Assembly: GCA_964588695.1 (NCBI GenBank)
Contig: CAZPQK010000002.1
Span: 186,001 to 250,000 of the forward strand
DNA: 64,000 nt
Origin: CAZPQK01 sp964588695
GTDB taxonomy: Bacteria; Krumholzibacteriota; Krumholzibacteriia; WVZY01; JAKEHA01
Reading direction: 5' to 3'
Each line of letters begins with the position of its first letter. Position 1 is the first letter of the stretch. Shown here one piece after another: positions 9,701 through 17,016 of the stretch. Position numbers and translations under genes: made by a program. Under the pieces are notes generated by a model, which saw only the letters and a program-made list of their open reading frames with translations, did not search any database and was not told the origin of the DNA.

Positions 9701-9941
9701 GGATCGAACGCAATCCGTTAACAACCCCCACCGCTTCTTCGAGCGGGCGCGTCACAAAGTTCTCAACTTCGGCGGGCGCGGCGTCGGGGTATTCGGTTTG
9801 GATGGTAAGGGTCGGGTAGTTGACTTCCGGCAGCAGTCGAATCGACAAGCGATCCAGCGCCACAAAACCAAACAGCACCGTGGCCACAAAGATCATTGTG
9901 ATCGTAACCGGCCGACGGACCGAGAATTCGATGATGTTCAC
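6723..9941 (-). CDS. RND efflux pump subunit (HAE-1 family), first of tandem pair
   Basis: A 1,072-residue paralogue of the downstream pump gene with the same architecture and helix-4 motif (G-M-L-V-D-N-S-I-V-V-L-E) and helix-10 motif (V-V-N-N-G-I-V-L-I-D). It differs by a longer central cytoplasmic segment, about residues 484-580, between helix 6 and helix 7: a Pro/Glu-rich stretch, a basic K-K-R-R-K cluster, then hydrophobic amphipathic sequence. Its partner has only a short linker there, so the insert adds roughly 75 residues. The start is GTG, 18 nt after the adaptor gene. It works with the adaptor and an outer-membrane channel; no TolC is in this operon, but one lies at 39.4-40.7 kb. Confidence 0.93.
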   Translation of the reverse strand: MNIIEFSVRRPVTITMIFVATVLFGFVALDRLSIRLLPEVNYPTLTIQTEYPDAAPAEVENFVTRPLEEAVGVVNGLRSIRSSSKPGLSEITLQFSWKSEMQYSALDVRDKIDLVQLPRECDEPVILRYDPALDPVIRVGVYGPENLVRLRYVCDQVVKKELESVDGVASAKVLGGLEEEIQVEVDERRLASYGIPIGEISTRLTQENVNQSGGRIRDKGSEFLLRTENEFQGVDEIAATIVRENEGKRVVLADLGNVERGYMEREIVTRLNGREMVEVAVYKEGDANTVEVAQSIKDRIELLGSIVPPDTKLELLFDQSRFIEKSIGEVRSNALLGALLATIVLFVFLRDGRSTFIIALSIPISIMATFMMMHRLNVSLNLMSLGGLALGVGMLVDNSIVVLENISRHKEKGLDRAAATIAGAKEVSRAVIASTLTTVSVFLPIVFVEGIAGQVFKDQALTVSVSLLASLIVSLMLIPMVSALKFNVAVPEPVASETPEPVAPKKRRKIFMPFRVIGRGLAVVRRVLFQIVPLFFLRIGRWCVRMLGKLGTLITNPFLRVFNALFGAVERGYEPILRRVLAARGGFLTAVLVLFAVSVWSGQFLGRELIPQFSQGEFSFSVELPEGSPLESTDDKLLQMEEIAASDPDVGLYFSTVGTANRLGSNAKSRDKHIGQLNVVMAEKGQPAREDELVNRLRNKFAAVQGMDFKFSRPTFFSVQTPVEVHVFGYNLDILKDTADDIARRMTDIPGVADVKTSLEYGNPEVNINFDRVRLSSLNLTLDQVANTVRAKIRGDVPTVYKEREKQIDIRVRSAAWRSSDLEDIRNIVVGEHEGRPILLSTVADVGVARGLNQISRVSQQRAAVISANVSGADLGSVAGEVQAMIGGMEIPREVNVEVAGQNEELLDSYRNLQLALLLAIFLVYLVMAAQFESFLHPFIILFTVPLGAIGVVATLLLFGKSISVVVFIGAIMLAGIVVNNGIVLIDYINGLRAEGMKKTAAIIEASKIRLRPILMTTLTTVLGLLPMALGLGEGAEIRSPMALTVIGGLLGGTVLTLLVIPSLYSIVARGE

Positions 9942-9959
9942 GGGGAATCCCTTCGGCTG

Positions 9960-11135
9960 CTACGGCGTGTTGGTGGCGACGTCGGGAGTGATGACCTTCA
10001 CCTTTGTGCCGGTGCGGACACCACCCATTCCGGCCGAGACCACATGCTGTCCCGTGTCCAGTCCTTCAACGATCTCGGCAAAGTCGATGTCTTCGTATCC
10101 CACTTCGACCGTAACTTTGCGAACCGTGTCGGCTTCGGCAACGTACACAAAGCGTTCACCAGCGTCCGCCAGCACACTGCGCCGCGGAACCGAAAGTGTT
10201 CCTTTGCGCGTGTCGGTGATAACGCGAACGCGAACGAAGCTGCCGGGGAGGCCGCCGGATTCCGTTTTGGCAGTAACTTTGATGGTGCCGGTACGCTGAT
10301 CGACTTCCGGAGCCAGCCGAAGAATCTCGCCGTCAAACTCCAGTTCGGGGTCCGAGTCTGGGTTGATAATGACTCGCTGCCCAGCAGCAAGGTTGCCGAT
10401 GGCGTTCTCGGGGACGTACATGGTCAGCAACAGCGGGGTGATGTCGGCGCAACGAAACACCACGCCACCGGTCGCAACGTTTTCACCCTGATCGACCAGG
10501 CGTTCGGTCACAATCCCCGAAAACGGGGCTCGCACTTTGGTGTAGGCCAGGCGCAACGCGGCGGCCTCGTAGTCGTTGACTGCGGTTTGATACGCGAACT
10601 CAGCGTCTCCGAATTCCTTTTCGCTGACCAGGTTCTGGTCGTACATTTCTTTGAACCGGTCATACTCGCGCTTTTGCTGTTCGCGAGCGATCTCCGCCTT
10701 GGCCAACGCGACCCGTTGCTCGTCGTCTTCCAACTGGCAGATGATTGCACCCGCCTGAACAAAGTCACCCTCTTCGGCGTATATGCGCTTAACTTCGCCG
10801 CCAATCTTGGCCAGCAGATCGACTTTCTTTTCGGGCTCGAGTGACGCGGTGGTGGTGTAGAAAGCCGACATATCGCGCGTCAAGGCTTCGGCCAACTCCA
10901 CCGGCACCAACGAATCGGCGTCGTCGCCATCCTCGTCCTTGCCTTTCTTGCCTTTACCCTTCTCACCCTTGCCGTCACTGTCGGCCATGGTCGAATCGGA
11001 CACCGACGCCGTATCGGCGGCACCAGCGGTATCGTTCATGAATCGGTCCTTGGCTACCCATGACCCAGCCGCGACGAGCGCGATTACAAATACGGTCACG
11101 ATAATGGAGAGAAGCCGGGAACGGGAGGAAGCCAT
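9960..11135 (-). CDS. RND-type periplasmic adaptor (membrane fusion protein)
   Basis: A 391-residue HlyD/AcrA-type adaptor that bridges the RND pumps to an outer-membrane channel. Order: a single N-terminal membrane anchor (about 8-26, no lipobox), a highly charged low-complexity linker (about 45-75, with runs such as GKGEKGKGKKGKDEDGDD), the first lipoyl half, an alpha-hairpin of modest length (KAEIAREQQKREYDRFKEMYDQ region), the second lipoyl half (V-R-A-P-F-S-G-I-V) and beta-barrel plus membrane-proximal domains. First gene of the operon with two RND pumps. ATG with AGAGG 7 nt upstream. The charged linker is unusual for the family. Confidence 0.92.
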   Translation of the reverse strand: MASSRSRLLSIIVTVFVIALVAAGSWVAKDRFMNDTAGAADTASVSDSTMADSDGKGEKGKGKKGKDEDGDDADSLVPVELAEALTRDMSAFYTTTASLEPEKKVDLLAKIGGEVKRIYAEEGDFVQAGAIICQLEDDEQRVALAKAEIAREQQKREYDRFKEMYDQNLVSEKEFGDAEFAYQTAVNDYEAAALRLAYTKVRAPFSGIVTERLVDQGENVATGGVVFRCADITPLLLTMYVPENAIGNLAAGQRVIINPDSDPELEFDGEILRLAPEVDQRTGTIKVTAKTESGGLPGSFVRVRVITDTRKGTLSVPRRSVLADAGERFVYVAEADTVRKVTVEVGYEDIDFAEIVEGLDTGQHVVSAGMGGVRTGTKVKVITPDVATNTP

Positions 11136-11347
11136 CGAGCACCTCTAAGCTACTGTTATTATGTCGGTTACGAGATTGGTTATGATTGCCGGCGACCGAG
11201 CCGCGGAGCATATTAAGGGTACGCTCGACAGGGGCGAAAGTTGCACCGGTATCATGATTTACTGACGACCCGAGTCCGGGAAAAGTTTCATCGGGCTTAA
11301 TTGTTGCGCGGGAGCGGCGAGGCTCGTTATCTTTTAACCACTTACCC

Positions 11348-12160
11348 ATGCGCTCACAATCTGGACAATACTACCGCCCCAGCTGGGGAGCGGATTTCGC
11401 CAACACCATGGTCATGAAGCTCATTCTGGCCAACGCAGTGGTGTTTCTGGTGCAGCAGGTCGCGCGGCCCATCATGGGCGAATTCTTTGCCCTGCGCCCC
11501 GCCGCCGTGATTTCGGACTTCTACCTGTGGCAGCCGGTCACATACATGTTCCTGCACGGCGACTTCATGCACCTGTTCTTTAACATGCTCATACTGTTCT
11601 TTTTTGGTCCGCCGCTGGAACAAATGTGGGGTGGTGCAACGTTCTTGCGCTACTACCTGTTGTGCGGCATCGGCGGCGCCGCGCTTAGCATGTTGCTAGC
11701 GTTTAACTCTGCGGTCGTCGGTGCAAGCGGGGCGATCTTCGGATTGTATCTTGCCTACGGGGTCATGTTTCCCAACAACTACGTGTACCTGTATTTTCTC
11801 TTCCCGGTAAAAGCCAAGTATCTGGTAGCTGGACTCGCGGTGTTTCAGTTGCTGGCGGGATTGTCGGGACCGTCGGGGATCGCGTACTTCGCACACCTGG
11901 GCGGAATGGCAACGGGCGCGTTGTTCTTTCGCGACCACCTGTTCCGTTCAAGCGCGGCCTGGCGGACACGCCGCAAGTTCAATTCGATGACACAGGACAA
12001 GTGGAACAAGATGAAGCAGGAGCGGTCGGAACGCCGCGAAGAGGACGAAAGCGCTGTCGTCGACTCGATTTTGGATAAGATATCCGCAAAGGAAAAGCTG
12101 ACGCCGACCGAACAGCGAATTCTGGAGAACTACGCAAAGAAACGCAACGAAGAAGAATAG
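11348..12160 (+). CDS. Rhomboid family intramembrane serine protease
   Basis: A 270-residue rhomboid protease. Six hydrophobic segments carry the catalytic pair: Ser127 in G-A-S-G-A-I-F-G and His183 in A-H-L-G-G-M-A-T-G; His75 and Asn79 (H-L-F-F-N) supply the oxyanion region. After residue 195 there is a basic and acidic, coiled-coil-like cytoplasmic tail of about 75 residues ending in T-P-T-E-Q-R-I-L-E-N-Y. It should cleave transmembrane helices of unknown clients. It is one of two plus-strand genes and diverges from the efflux operon across 212 bp in which no convincing promoter was seen. The ATG lacks a clear ribosome site; an internal ATG (Met21) has none either. Confidence 0.9.
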   Translation: MRSQSGQYYRPSWGADFANTMVMKLILANAVVFLVQQVARPIMGEFFALRPAAVISDFYLWQPVTYMFLHGDFMHLFFNMLILFFFGPPLEQMWGGATFLRYYLLCGIGGAALSMLLAFNSAVVGASGAIFGLYLAYGVMFPNNYVYLYFLFPVKAKYLVAGLAVFQLLAGLSGPSGIAYFAHLGGMATGALFFRDHLFRSSAAWRTRRKFNSMTQDKWNKMKQERSERREEDESAVVDSILDKISAKEKLTPTEQRILENYAKKRNEEE

Positions 12161-12207
12161 TTGCGTGACGGCCGTGCGAGAGACTCGGCCGGTTCCTTCG
12201 AGTGAAT

Positions 12208-12693
12208 CTAACCAGCCGCGGCCGCACTCAAAGCGCTTTGCTCTTCTTCCCCTAGTTTGCGGGCAGGCTCGCCAGCAGTAATTTCAACCGCGTAACTTCT
12301 CGCAAAATTCTGGCCGACAAGCGACGAAATCAGCACGCCGTTTTGATGGTCGTCTAAGAAACAAAGTGAATAGCTTTGTTGTCCGGCGACATCGTCAAAC
12401 GCGTCGTAGCGGACCAGTCCGATCTTCTTAAAGTGGGTTCGAGTCTCTGTGGCCAGGGCCTGCAACCGCGAATCAAGATCTTCACCGTGTCGAGTGTTGC
12501 GGGCAACCGCATCAAGCAACGCCGCCAACCCTTCGGCCTGATCTCCGTTGGTAACGAACGAAAAGTTCTTTAGCAGTCTTCCCATTCGAGCAGTATTGCT
12601 GGCCGCCAAAGCCAACGCGACGACCGCAATCAAACCGATCACGATCGTCAAGAATCCGGCGTTATCGATGACGAAGGTATTAAACGCTTCCAA
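12208..12693 (-). CDS. DUF4446 family protein
   Basis: A 161-residue protein with one N-terminal membrane helix (about 13-32) and a soluble domain matching DUF4446: a conserved block F-K-K-I-G-L-V-R-Y-D-A-F-D-D-V (about 90-104) then S-Y-S-L-C-F-L-D-D-H-Q-N-G-V. The function of this family is not known. The likely start is TTG with GGGAGG upstream. It converges with the rhomboid gene, leaving 47 bp between stops that hold a CGGCCG...CGGCCG inverted repeat. It may be downstream of the DUF4139 gene in the same transcript (77-bp gap). Confidence 0.75.
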   Translation of the reverse strand: MEAFNTFVIDNAGFLTIVIGLIAVVALALAASNTARMGRLLKNFSFVTNGDQAEGLAALLDAVARNTRHGEDLDSRLQALATETRTHFKKIGLVRYDAFDDVAGQQSYSLCFLDDHQNGVLISSLVGQNFARSYAVEITAGEPARKLGEEEQSALSAAAAG

Positions 12694-12770
12694 GAGGCCT
12701 CCCGTGCAAGTAGACCGTTATGCTAGCCAGCACGGGAGGTCTTGGCAACCTCAATTTGCGGTCGAAAATC

Positions 12771-14201
12771 CTAGTAACGGACGATAACGCGGTAGGTTAC
12801 GTCGACGACCGAATTCGCCTTCACCGGGACATCGAAGCGCACCTTAAAGGCCGACTCTTTGGTGAAATCGTGGGACTTTTCCACAATTTTCCAGTCGCCG
12901 GACACCTGCTCCACCACCTGAACCACAATATTCTCGTCTTTACGATTACGTAGCTGAATCTTGTAGGCCGATTCGAACTCCTTGTTGCTGCGCCGAACCT
13001 GGTAGTCGGTTTGGGTGCGCTCGGCGACCACGTCGAAGGCGTCTCCCAGCTTCAATCGAATCGTTTCATCTTTGGGCGTGTGATCCACCCGGTCTTCGCC
13101 GACAAACTGCTGGGCCCCTTTGCTGTCCTGCTTAAACACACGAACGACGCCGCCGGGAATGGGCATCCCCAACTGGTTTTTGGCAGAGTTTTCGAACGCG
13201 ATATTAACGGCGACTTTGGTGTTGTTGTCGACGCCAGCAAATTGATAACGCCACATGTTATTGGGCGCGTAGACGAAGGTCTTGTTTACCTTCACGTCCT
13301 CGGCGGCAAGCAACTGCACTTGTTTGGTTTGATTATTCTTTACCGTCGTGGGGCGCTGGAGTTCGTAAAGGTGGTACTCGAAGAGTGATTCCTCTTCGAA
13401 GGCCGCTTCCGCCACGCCACGTGTCGCTTTAGCCTGGATACCGTCCAGCGCAAACTCCGGCCGTGGGCGAACGCGATTCACGTCGCCGGCGACCAGCTTA
13501 AGCGTGGCGTTATCGTAACTGGTTCCCGACTGGTTGGTGAGCGTTACCCAGCCGGACAGGCCCATCGAAGCATCATCTTCGGCCAGTAACACCACGTAGT
13601 TTGCGCTCCAGTTAATCCCCTGCGTCAGGTAGCTGACTTCGACGGTGTGATCTTTGCGGTCGTTGTCCAGCATCCACACCAGCGAGGGGCGCGAAATCAA
13701 GCCGTCCGGTAGTGACGGCATAACCACATCCCCGCGCGGATTCACTTCAATCTTGCCGTCGATTTCGTAGGTGTATCCACCGCTGGTTCCCAACAACTTT
13801 GCGCTGCGGCGTTCGGCCTTACCGTTTTCGTCGTAACGAACCAGTTCGAGGGTCTTGCCGATATACTTGTCCATCAACTTGCGCGGCTCGATCAGGTCGT
13901 ACTCAAAGTTTTGTTCGAGCACCGACAGTTTGTCGGGCGACGTAACCGAGCGAATAAACACACTGGTCGGATCGATCTGCGCCGACACGCCTTCGAACCA
14001 CAGAAACTGTTGCCCGGTGGGAAGGCTAACCTTCCGAACGTCTTTAACCAGTCCTAAGTTGCTGTTATACACGGTCACCTGGACCGACTGCTGGTCGGCG
14101 GGCGTTGATACGTTCTTCGCCATGACTCCCCCAGTTTGTGTCGCCGCCAGCACGGCCAGCGACAGAGCCCACACGACGGGACGCGATGTAAATGCTTTCA
14201 T
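12771..14201 (-). CDS. DUF4139 domain-containing secreted protein
   Basis: A 476-residue exported protein. The start at 14201 (M-K-A-F-T-S-R) is chosen for its GGAGGT site and the classical signal peptide that follows (cleavage likely after G-V-M-A near residue 26); the open frame extends 32 codons further but without a better site. The remainder is beta-rich and matches the DUF4139 family: N-S-N-L-G-L-V-K-D-V-R near the N-terminus, G-I-N-W-S-A-N-Y in the middle and an R-Y-Q-F-A-G-V-D segment later. Some relatives are annotated as mucoidy inhibitor-like, but the biochemical role is unknown. It lies downstream of the secG-tRNA unit in the same direction. Confidence 0.8.
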   Translation of the reverse strand: MKAFTSRPVVWALSLAVLAATQTGGVMAKNVSTPADQQSVQVTVYNSNLGLVKDVRKVSLPTGQQFLWFEGVSAQIDPTSVFIRSVTSPDKLSVLEQNFEYDLIEPRKLMDKYIGKTLELVRYDENGKAERRSAKLLGTSGGYTYEIDGKIEVNPRGDVVMPSLPDGLISRPSLVWMLDNDRKDHTVEVSYLTQGINWSANYVVLLAEDDASMGLSGWVTLTNQSGTSYDNATLKLVAGDVNRVRPRPEFALDGIQAKATRGVAEAAFEEESLFEYHLYELQRPTTVKNNQTKQVQLLAAEDVKVNKTFVYAPNNMWRYQFAGVDNNTKVAVNIAFENSAKNQLGMPIPGGVVRVFKQDSKGAQQFVGEDRVDHTPKDETIRLKLGDAFDVVAERTQTDYQVRRSNKEFESAYKIQLRNRKDENIVVQVVEQVSGDWKIVEKSHDFTKESAFKVRFDVPVKANSVVDVTYRVIVRY

Positions 14202-14257
14202 GATTACCTCCAAAACAAAAGGGTACCCGCAAACAAGCGAACACCCTACTAATATCA

Positions 14258-14290
14258 ACGGCGCGAGAGCCAATTTGGTTCCCGCGCCGT
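14258..14290 (-). terminator. Hairpin after tRNA-Leu, possible terminator
   Basis: ACGGCGCG (14258-14265) pairs perfectly with CGCGCCGT (14283-14290), about 20 nt beyond the tRNA 3' end. No T-run follows on the minus strand, so it may be a processing or pausing structure instead. Confidence 0.3.
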
Positions 14291-14310
14291 AAAGCATCTA
14301 TAAAGCATGA

Positions 14311-14397
14311 TGGTGCCCAGGGCGGGACTCGAACCCGCACGAGCGGTTGCCCACTACCCCCTCAAGATAGCGTGTCTACCAATTCCACCACCTGGGC
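14311..14397 (-). tRNA. tRNA-Leu (anticodon GAG)
   Basis: An 87-nt gene including the encoded CCA (14313-14311). The acceptor stem GCCCAGG pairs with CCTGGGC; the D-arm region has TGGTAGACAC; the anticodon stem CTATC/GGTAG encloses loop TTGAGGG with anticodon GAG; a long class II variable arm (TGGGCAACCGCTC) and T-arm GCGGG-TTCGAGT-CCCGC follow. It begins only 5 nt after the secG stop codon, so it is almost certainly cut from the secG mRNA. The same secG-tRNA-Leu(GAG) adjacency is known in E. coli (secG-leuU). Confidence 0.97.
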
Positions 14398-14402
14398 ACT
14401 AA

Positions 14403-14783
14403 TTACTGTCCGGCTCCGGTGGTATCCACCGCTGCGGGGATACTGTCGAGAGACTCCAGAACGTTACCGATGTCCTGACCTTGCGGAATACCGCTATTGA
14501 TTTGCGACTGGGCGGCGTTGCGAATCACACTCTCGGTCGAGCCGCCGCGGTCGCCGGAAAGCAGCGCCAACACCAGCGACAGCACCATGAACACCACAGC
14601 CAGGTACGTGGTTGCTTTGCTAAGGAAGGTTGCGGTTTCCTGTCCACCAAACATGGTTTGGCCGCCACCGCCACCACCAAACGCGCCTGCAAGTCCGCCA
14701 CCTTTGCTGGACTGCAACAGCACGACCAGGATCAACGCAAAGCAGACGATCACGTGAATCCCAAGCAGTAGTTTATACAGCAT
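14403..14783 (-). CDS. secG: Preprotein translocase subunit SecG
   Basis: A 126-residue SecG: two membrane helices (about 5-25 and 57-77) flanking the family's glycine-rich loop, which here contains G-G-G-L-A-G-A-F-G and Q-T-M-F-G; the C-terminal tail is Ser/Asn-rich. SecG assists the SecYE channel in protein export. The start at M-L-Y-K (14783) is preferred over an open extension of 17 codons, with AAGGA upstream. It follows gap-pgk-tpiA, as in many bacteria, and is tightly followed by tRNA-Leu. An intrinsic-terminator-like hairpin lies just 24 nt before its start codon. Confidence 0.92.
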   Translation of the reverse strand: MLYKLLLGIHVIVCFALILVVLLQSSKGGGLAGAFGGGGGGQTMFGGQETATFLSKATTYLAVVFMVLSLVLALLSGDRGGSTESVIRNAAQSQINSGIPQGQDIGNVLESLDSIPAAVDTTGAGQ

Positions 14784-14806
14784 GATTAAGAATCCTTGAA
14801 CTGATG

Positions 14807-14838
14807 AAAAAAAACGGGGGTGCGTCGAACGCACTCCT
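14807..14838 (-). terminator. Intrinsic terminator between tpiA and secG
   Basis: On the minus strand GGAGTGCG pairs with CGCACCCC (one A-C mismatch) around loop TTCGA, and eight T residues follow at 14814-14807. It should end the gap-pgk-tpiA transcript, yet secG starts only 24 nt further on. Confidence 0.7.
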
Positions 14839-14847
14839 CCAGCGCGA

Positions 14848-14877
14848 ATCTTACGGTAAAACCGGGCGTCAAGTCAA
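14848..14877 (-). promoter_or_regulatory. Candidate promoter upstream of secG, ahead of the terminator
   Basis: TTGACT (14877-14872), 18 bp, TAAGAT (14853-14848) on the minus strand. The predicted start, near 14841, falls immediately before the terminator hairpin. Confidence 0.4.
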
Positions 14878-14936
14878 GCCAACGCGACGCGTCGGCTACC
14901 TTCCTCGCGCCCACCCGCGACGACATAACTTATTAT

Positions 14937-15716
14937 TTAACTGTTTGTTACGCCACCGGGACACGCGAGCGCGATGTCGAGAAAGCTCCCCGGGTCCAGG
15001 CTCGCGCCGCCAATCAGCGCTCCGTCAATTTCGTCCTCGGCCAACAGCTCAGCCGCGTTCGCCGGCTTCACGCTACCGCCATACTGAATCCGAACCGTGG
15101 CAGCTACCTCGTCGTTGGCGTGGGCGGCGATCCAGGAGCGAATGGCGCGATGCATGGCGACGGCATCGGCGGGCGTTGCGGTTTTGCCGGTACCAATTGC
15201 CCACACAGGCTCATAGGCAATTACCACACCACCGATATCGCTGGCGCTAAAACCTGCTAAAGCCGACTGGAGTTGTTTCTGCACCACTTCGATTTCGTGA
15301 CCCGCTTCGCGCTGCTCAATCTTCTCTCCCACGCACAGAATCACTTTCAGTCCGGCACCGTGAGCGGCTCGAAGCTTCTCGGCAACCAGGTCGTCCCCCT
15401 CGCCCAGAACGTGGCGACGTTCGGAGTGTCCGACGATGACGAATTTGGCGCCGGCGTCCTTTAGCATGCCGGGAGAAATCTCTCCGGTGAACGCGCCTTC
15501 GTTTGCGACGTAAACATCCTGCCCACCGACGGCGACCGTGGTATCAATGAGCCCATCGGCCACAGCGGACAACGCCAGAAACTGAGGCGCAATCGCGAGG
15601 TCACAGTTTAGTTTACCAAGGCGGGCATCGTGCTTGAGCGCGTCGACAAAGTCATCGGCTTCGCCGATGGTCTTGTACATCTTCCAGTTCGCAGCAATCA
15701 GTTTGCGTCGCGACAT
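14937..15716 (-). CDS. tpiA: Triosephosphate isomerase
   Basis: A 259-residue TIM-barrel enzyme interconverting dihydroxyacetone phosphate and glyceraldehyde 3-phosphate. The active-site residues are visible: Lys in A-N-W-K-M-Y-K near residue 13, His in V-G-H-S-E-R-R near 97, and Glu in Y-E-P-V-W-A-I-G-T-G-K-T near 168, plus phosphate-binding Y-G-G-S-V and L-I-G-G-A-S-L. The start at 15716 (M-S-R-R-K) has GGAGG; an upstream in-frame start adds four residues. Third gene of the glycolytic operon, 68 bp after pgk. Confidence 0.97.
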   Translation of the reverse strand: MSRRKLIAANWKMYKTIGEADDFVDALKHDARLGKLNCDLAIAPQFLALSAVADGLIDTTVAVGGQDVYVANEGAFTGEISPGMLKDAGAKFVIVGHSERRHVLGEGDDLVAEKLRAAHGAGLKVILCVGEKIEQREAGHEIEVVQKQLQSALAGFSASDIGGVVIAYEPVWAIGTGKTATPADAVAMHRAIRSWIAAHANDEVAATVRIQYGGSVKPANAAELLAEDEIDGALIGGASLDPGSFLDIALACPGGVTNS

Positions 15717-15784
15717 TCTTCCTCCCAAAAAGAATCAACGACCGGCGAAGCGGTCGTTGATATCGAAGTGATTCCAGTTGTGAA

Positions 15785-17002
15785 CTACGCGTCCAGCGAC
15801 GCACCGGCCACGTCACACAAAGCGGCGACACCAGGCAACTCACGGCCCTCCATGAACTCCAGCGATGCTCCCCCGCCGGTTGAAACATGGGTGAACCTGT
15901 CTTTGATTCCCATAAGATTGATCGCGGCGACACTGTCACCCCCGCCGACGATTGTCGTCGCGCCACGCTCGGTGGCGTCGGCGACCGCACGCGCCATCGC
16001 TTTGGTGCCTTCGGCGAAGTTGGGTTTTTCGAAAACACCCATAGGGCCGTTCCAAATAATCGTTTTGGCGTTGGCTAGTTCACTGCGAAACAACTCAACC
16101 GTTTTGGGGCCGATGTCGACCCCAATCCAATCGTCGGGAATGTCGGCAGTGGAAACTTCGCGAGTCGGCGAACCGTCGTCGATCTCCTGCGCGATAATCG
16201 TATCCACCGGAAGCAACAGCTTGGACGACGATTCTTTGGTCTTGTCCATTACCTCTTTGCACATTCCCAAGAACGATTCGTCGACAATACTGCGACCGAT
16301 CGAAAGGCCAGTAGCCTTGAAAAACGTATACATCATTCCGCCGCCCACCAGCACGGTGTCGACTTTTTCCAGCAGGGTGCGAATGAGATTAATTTTACCC
16401 TTAATCTTGGCACCGCCGAGTACAGCCACTGCCGGTCGCTTGGGCGCAGCCATCGCGTCGGTTAACGCGACCAGCTCGCGTTCCATCAGGAATCCGGCGG
16501 CGCGGGTATTAAAGTAGTCGGCAACACCGGCCGTCGACGCATGGGCGCGGTGGGCCGTACCAAACGCGTCATTAACGTAGATATCTCCCAAGGACGCAAG
16601 CTCCTTGGCGAACTCGGGGTCGTTGGACTCTTCGCCGGGGTGAAACCGCAGGTTCTCCAGCAACAAGATCTCTCCGTCTTGAAGACTCGCGGCCTTTTCC
16701 TTGGCATCCGGGCCAATGCAGTCGTCGGCAAACCGCAACGGGTTGTCGACCAGTTCACCCAGGCGATACGCGACCGGGGTGAGGCTAAGTTCGGCATCCC
16801 GCTTGCCGCGGGGCCGCCCAAGGTGGCTCATAAGAATCAACCGCCCACCGCGGTCCACAATGTTCTTGACGGTCTCCAACGATTCGCGAATCCGCGTATC
16901 ATCGGTAATGTTCTTGTCGCCATCGATGGGCACGTTGAAGTCCACGCGAGCGAGTACTCGCTTACCCTTAACGTCGCAGTCTTTGATGCTAAGCTTTTTC
17001 AT
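15785..17002 (-). CDS. pgk: Phosphoglycerate kinase
   Basis: A 405-residue cytoplasmic kinase transferring phosphate from 1,3-bisphosphoglycerate to ADP. Family marks: R-V-D-F-N-V-P near residue 20, S-H-L-G-R-P near 59, L-E-N-L-R-F-H near 114, the N-lobe to C-lobe G-G-A-K-I-K-G-K-I, and nucleotide-binding G-G-G-D-S-V-A-A and S-T-G-G-G-A-S-L-E at the C-terminus. Full length. It follows gap by 14 bp. Confidence 0.98.
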   Translation of the reverse strand: MKKLSIKDCDVKGKRVLARVDFNVPIDGDKNITDDTRIRESLETVKNIVDRGGRLILMSHLGRPRGKRDAELSLTPVAYRLGELVDNPLRFADDCIGPDAKEKAASLQDGEILLLENLRFHPGEESNDPEFAKELASLGDIYVNDAFGTAHRAHASTAGVADYFNTRAAGFLMERELVALTDAMAAPKRPAVAVLGGAKIKGKINLIRTLLEKVDTVLVGGGMMYTFFKATGLSIGRSIVDESFLGMCKEVMDKTKESSSKLLLPVDTIIAQEIDDGSPTREVSTADIPDDWIGVDIGPKTVELFRSELANAKTIIWNGPMGVFEKPNFAEGTKAMARAVADATERGATTIVGGGDSVAAINLMGIKDRFTHVSTGGGASLEFMEGRELPGVAALCDVAGASLDA

Positions 17003-17016
17003 GTCCGTTTGTTGGG

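Noticed and set aside
3630..9941. Heavy-metal (CusA-type) RND assignment
   Set aside because: No methionine or histidine metal-relay pattern was noticed, and the helix-4 and helix-10 motifs fit HAE-1 pumps.
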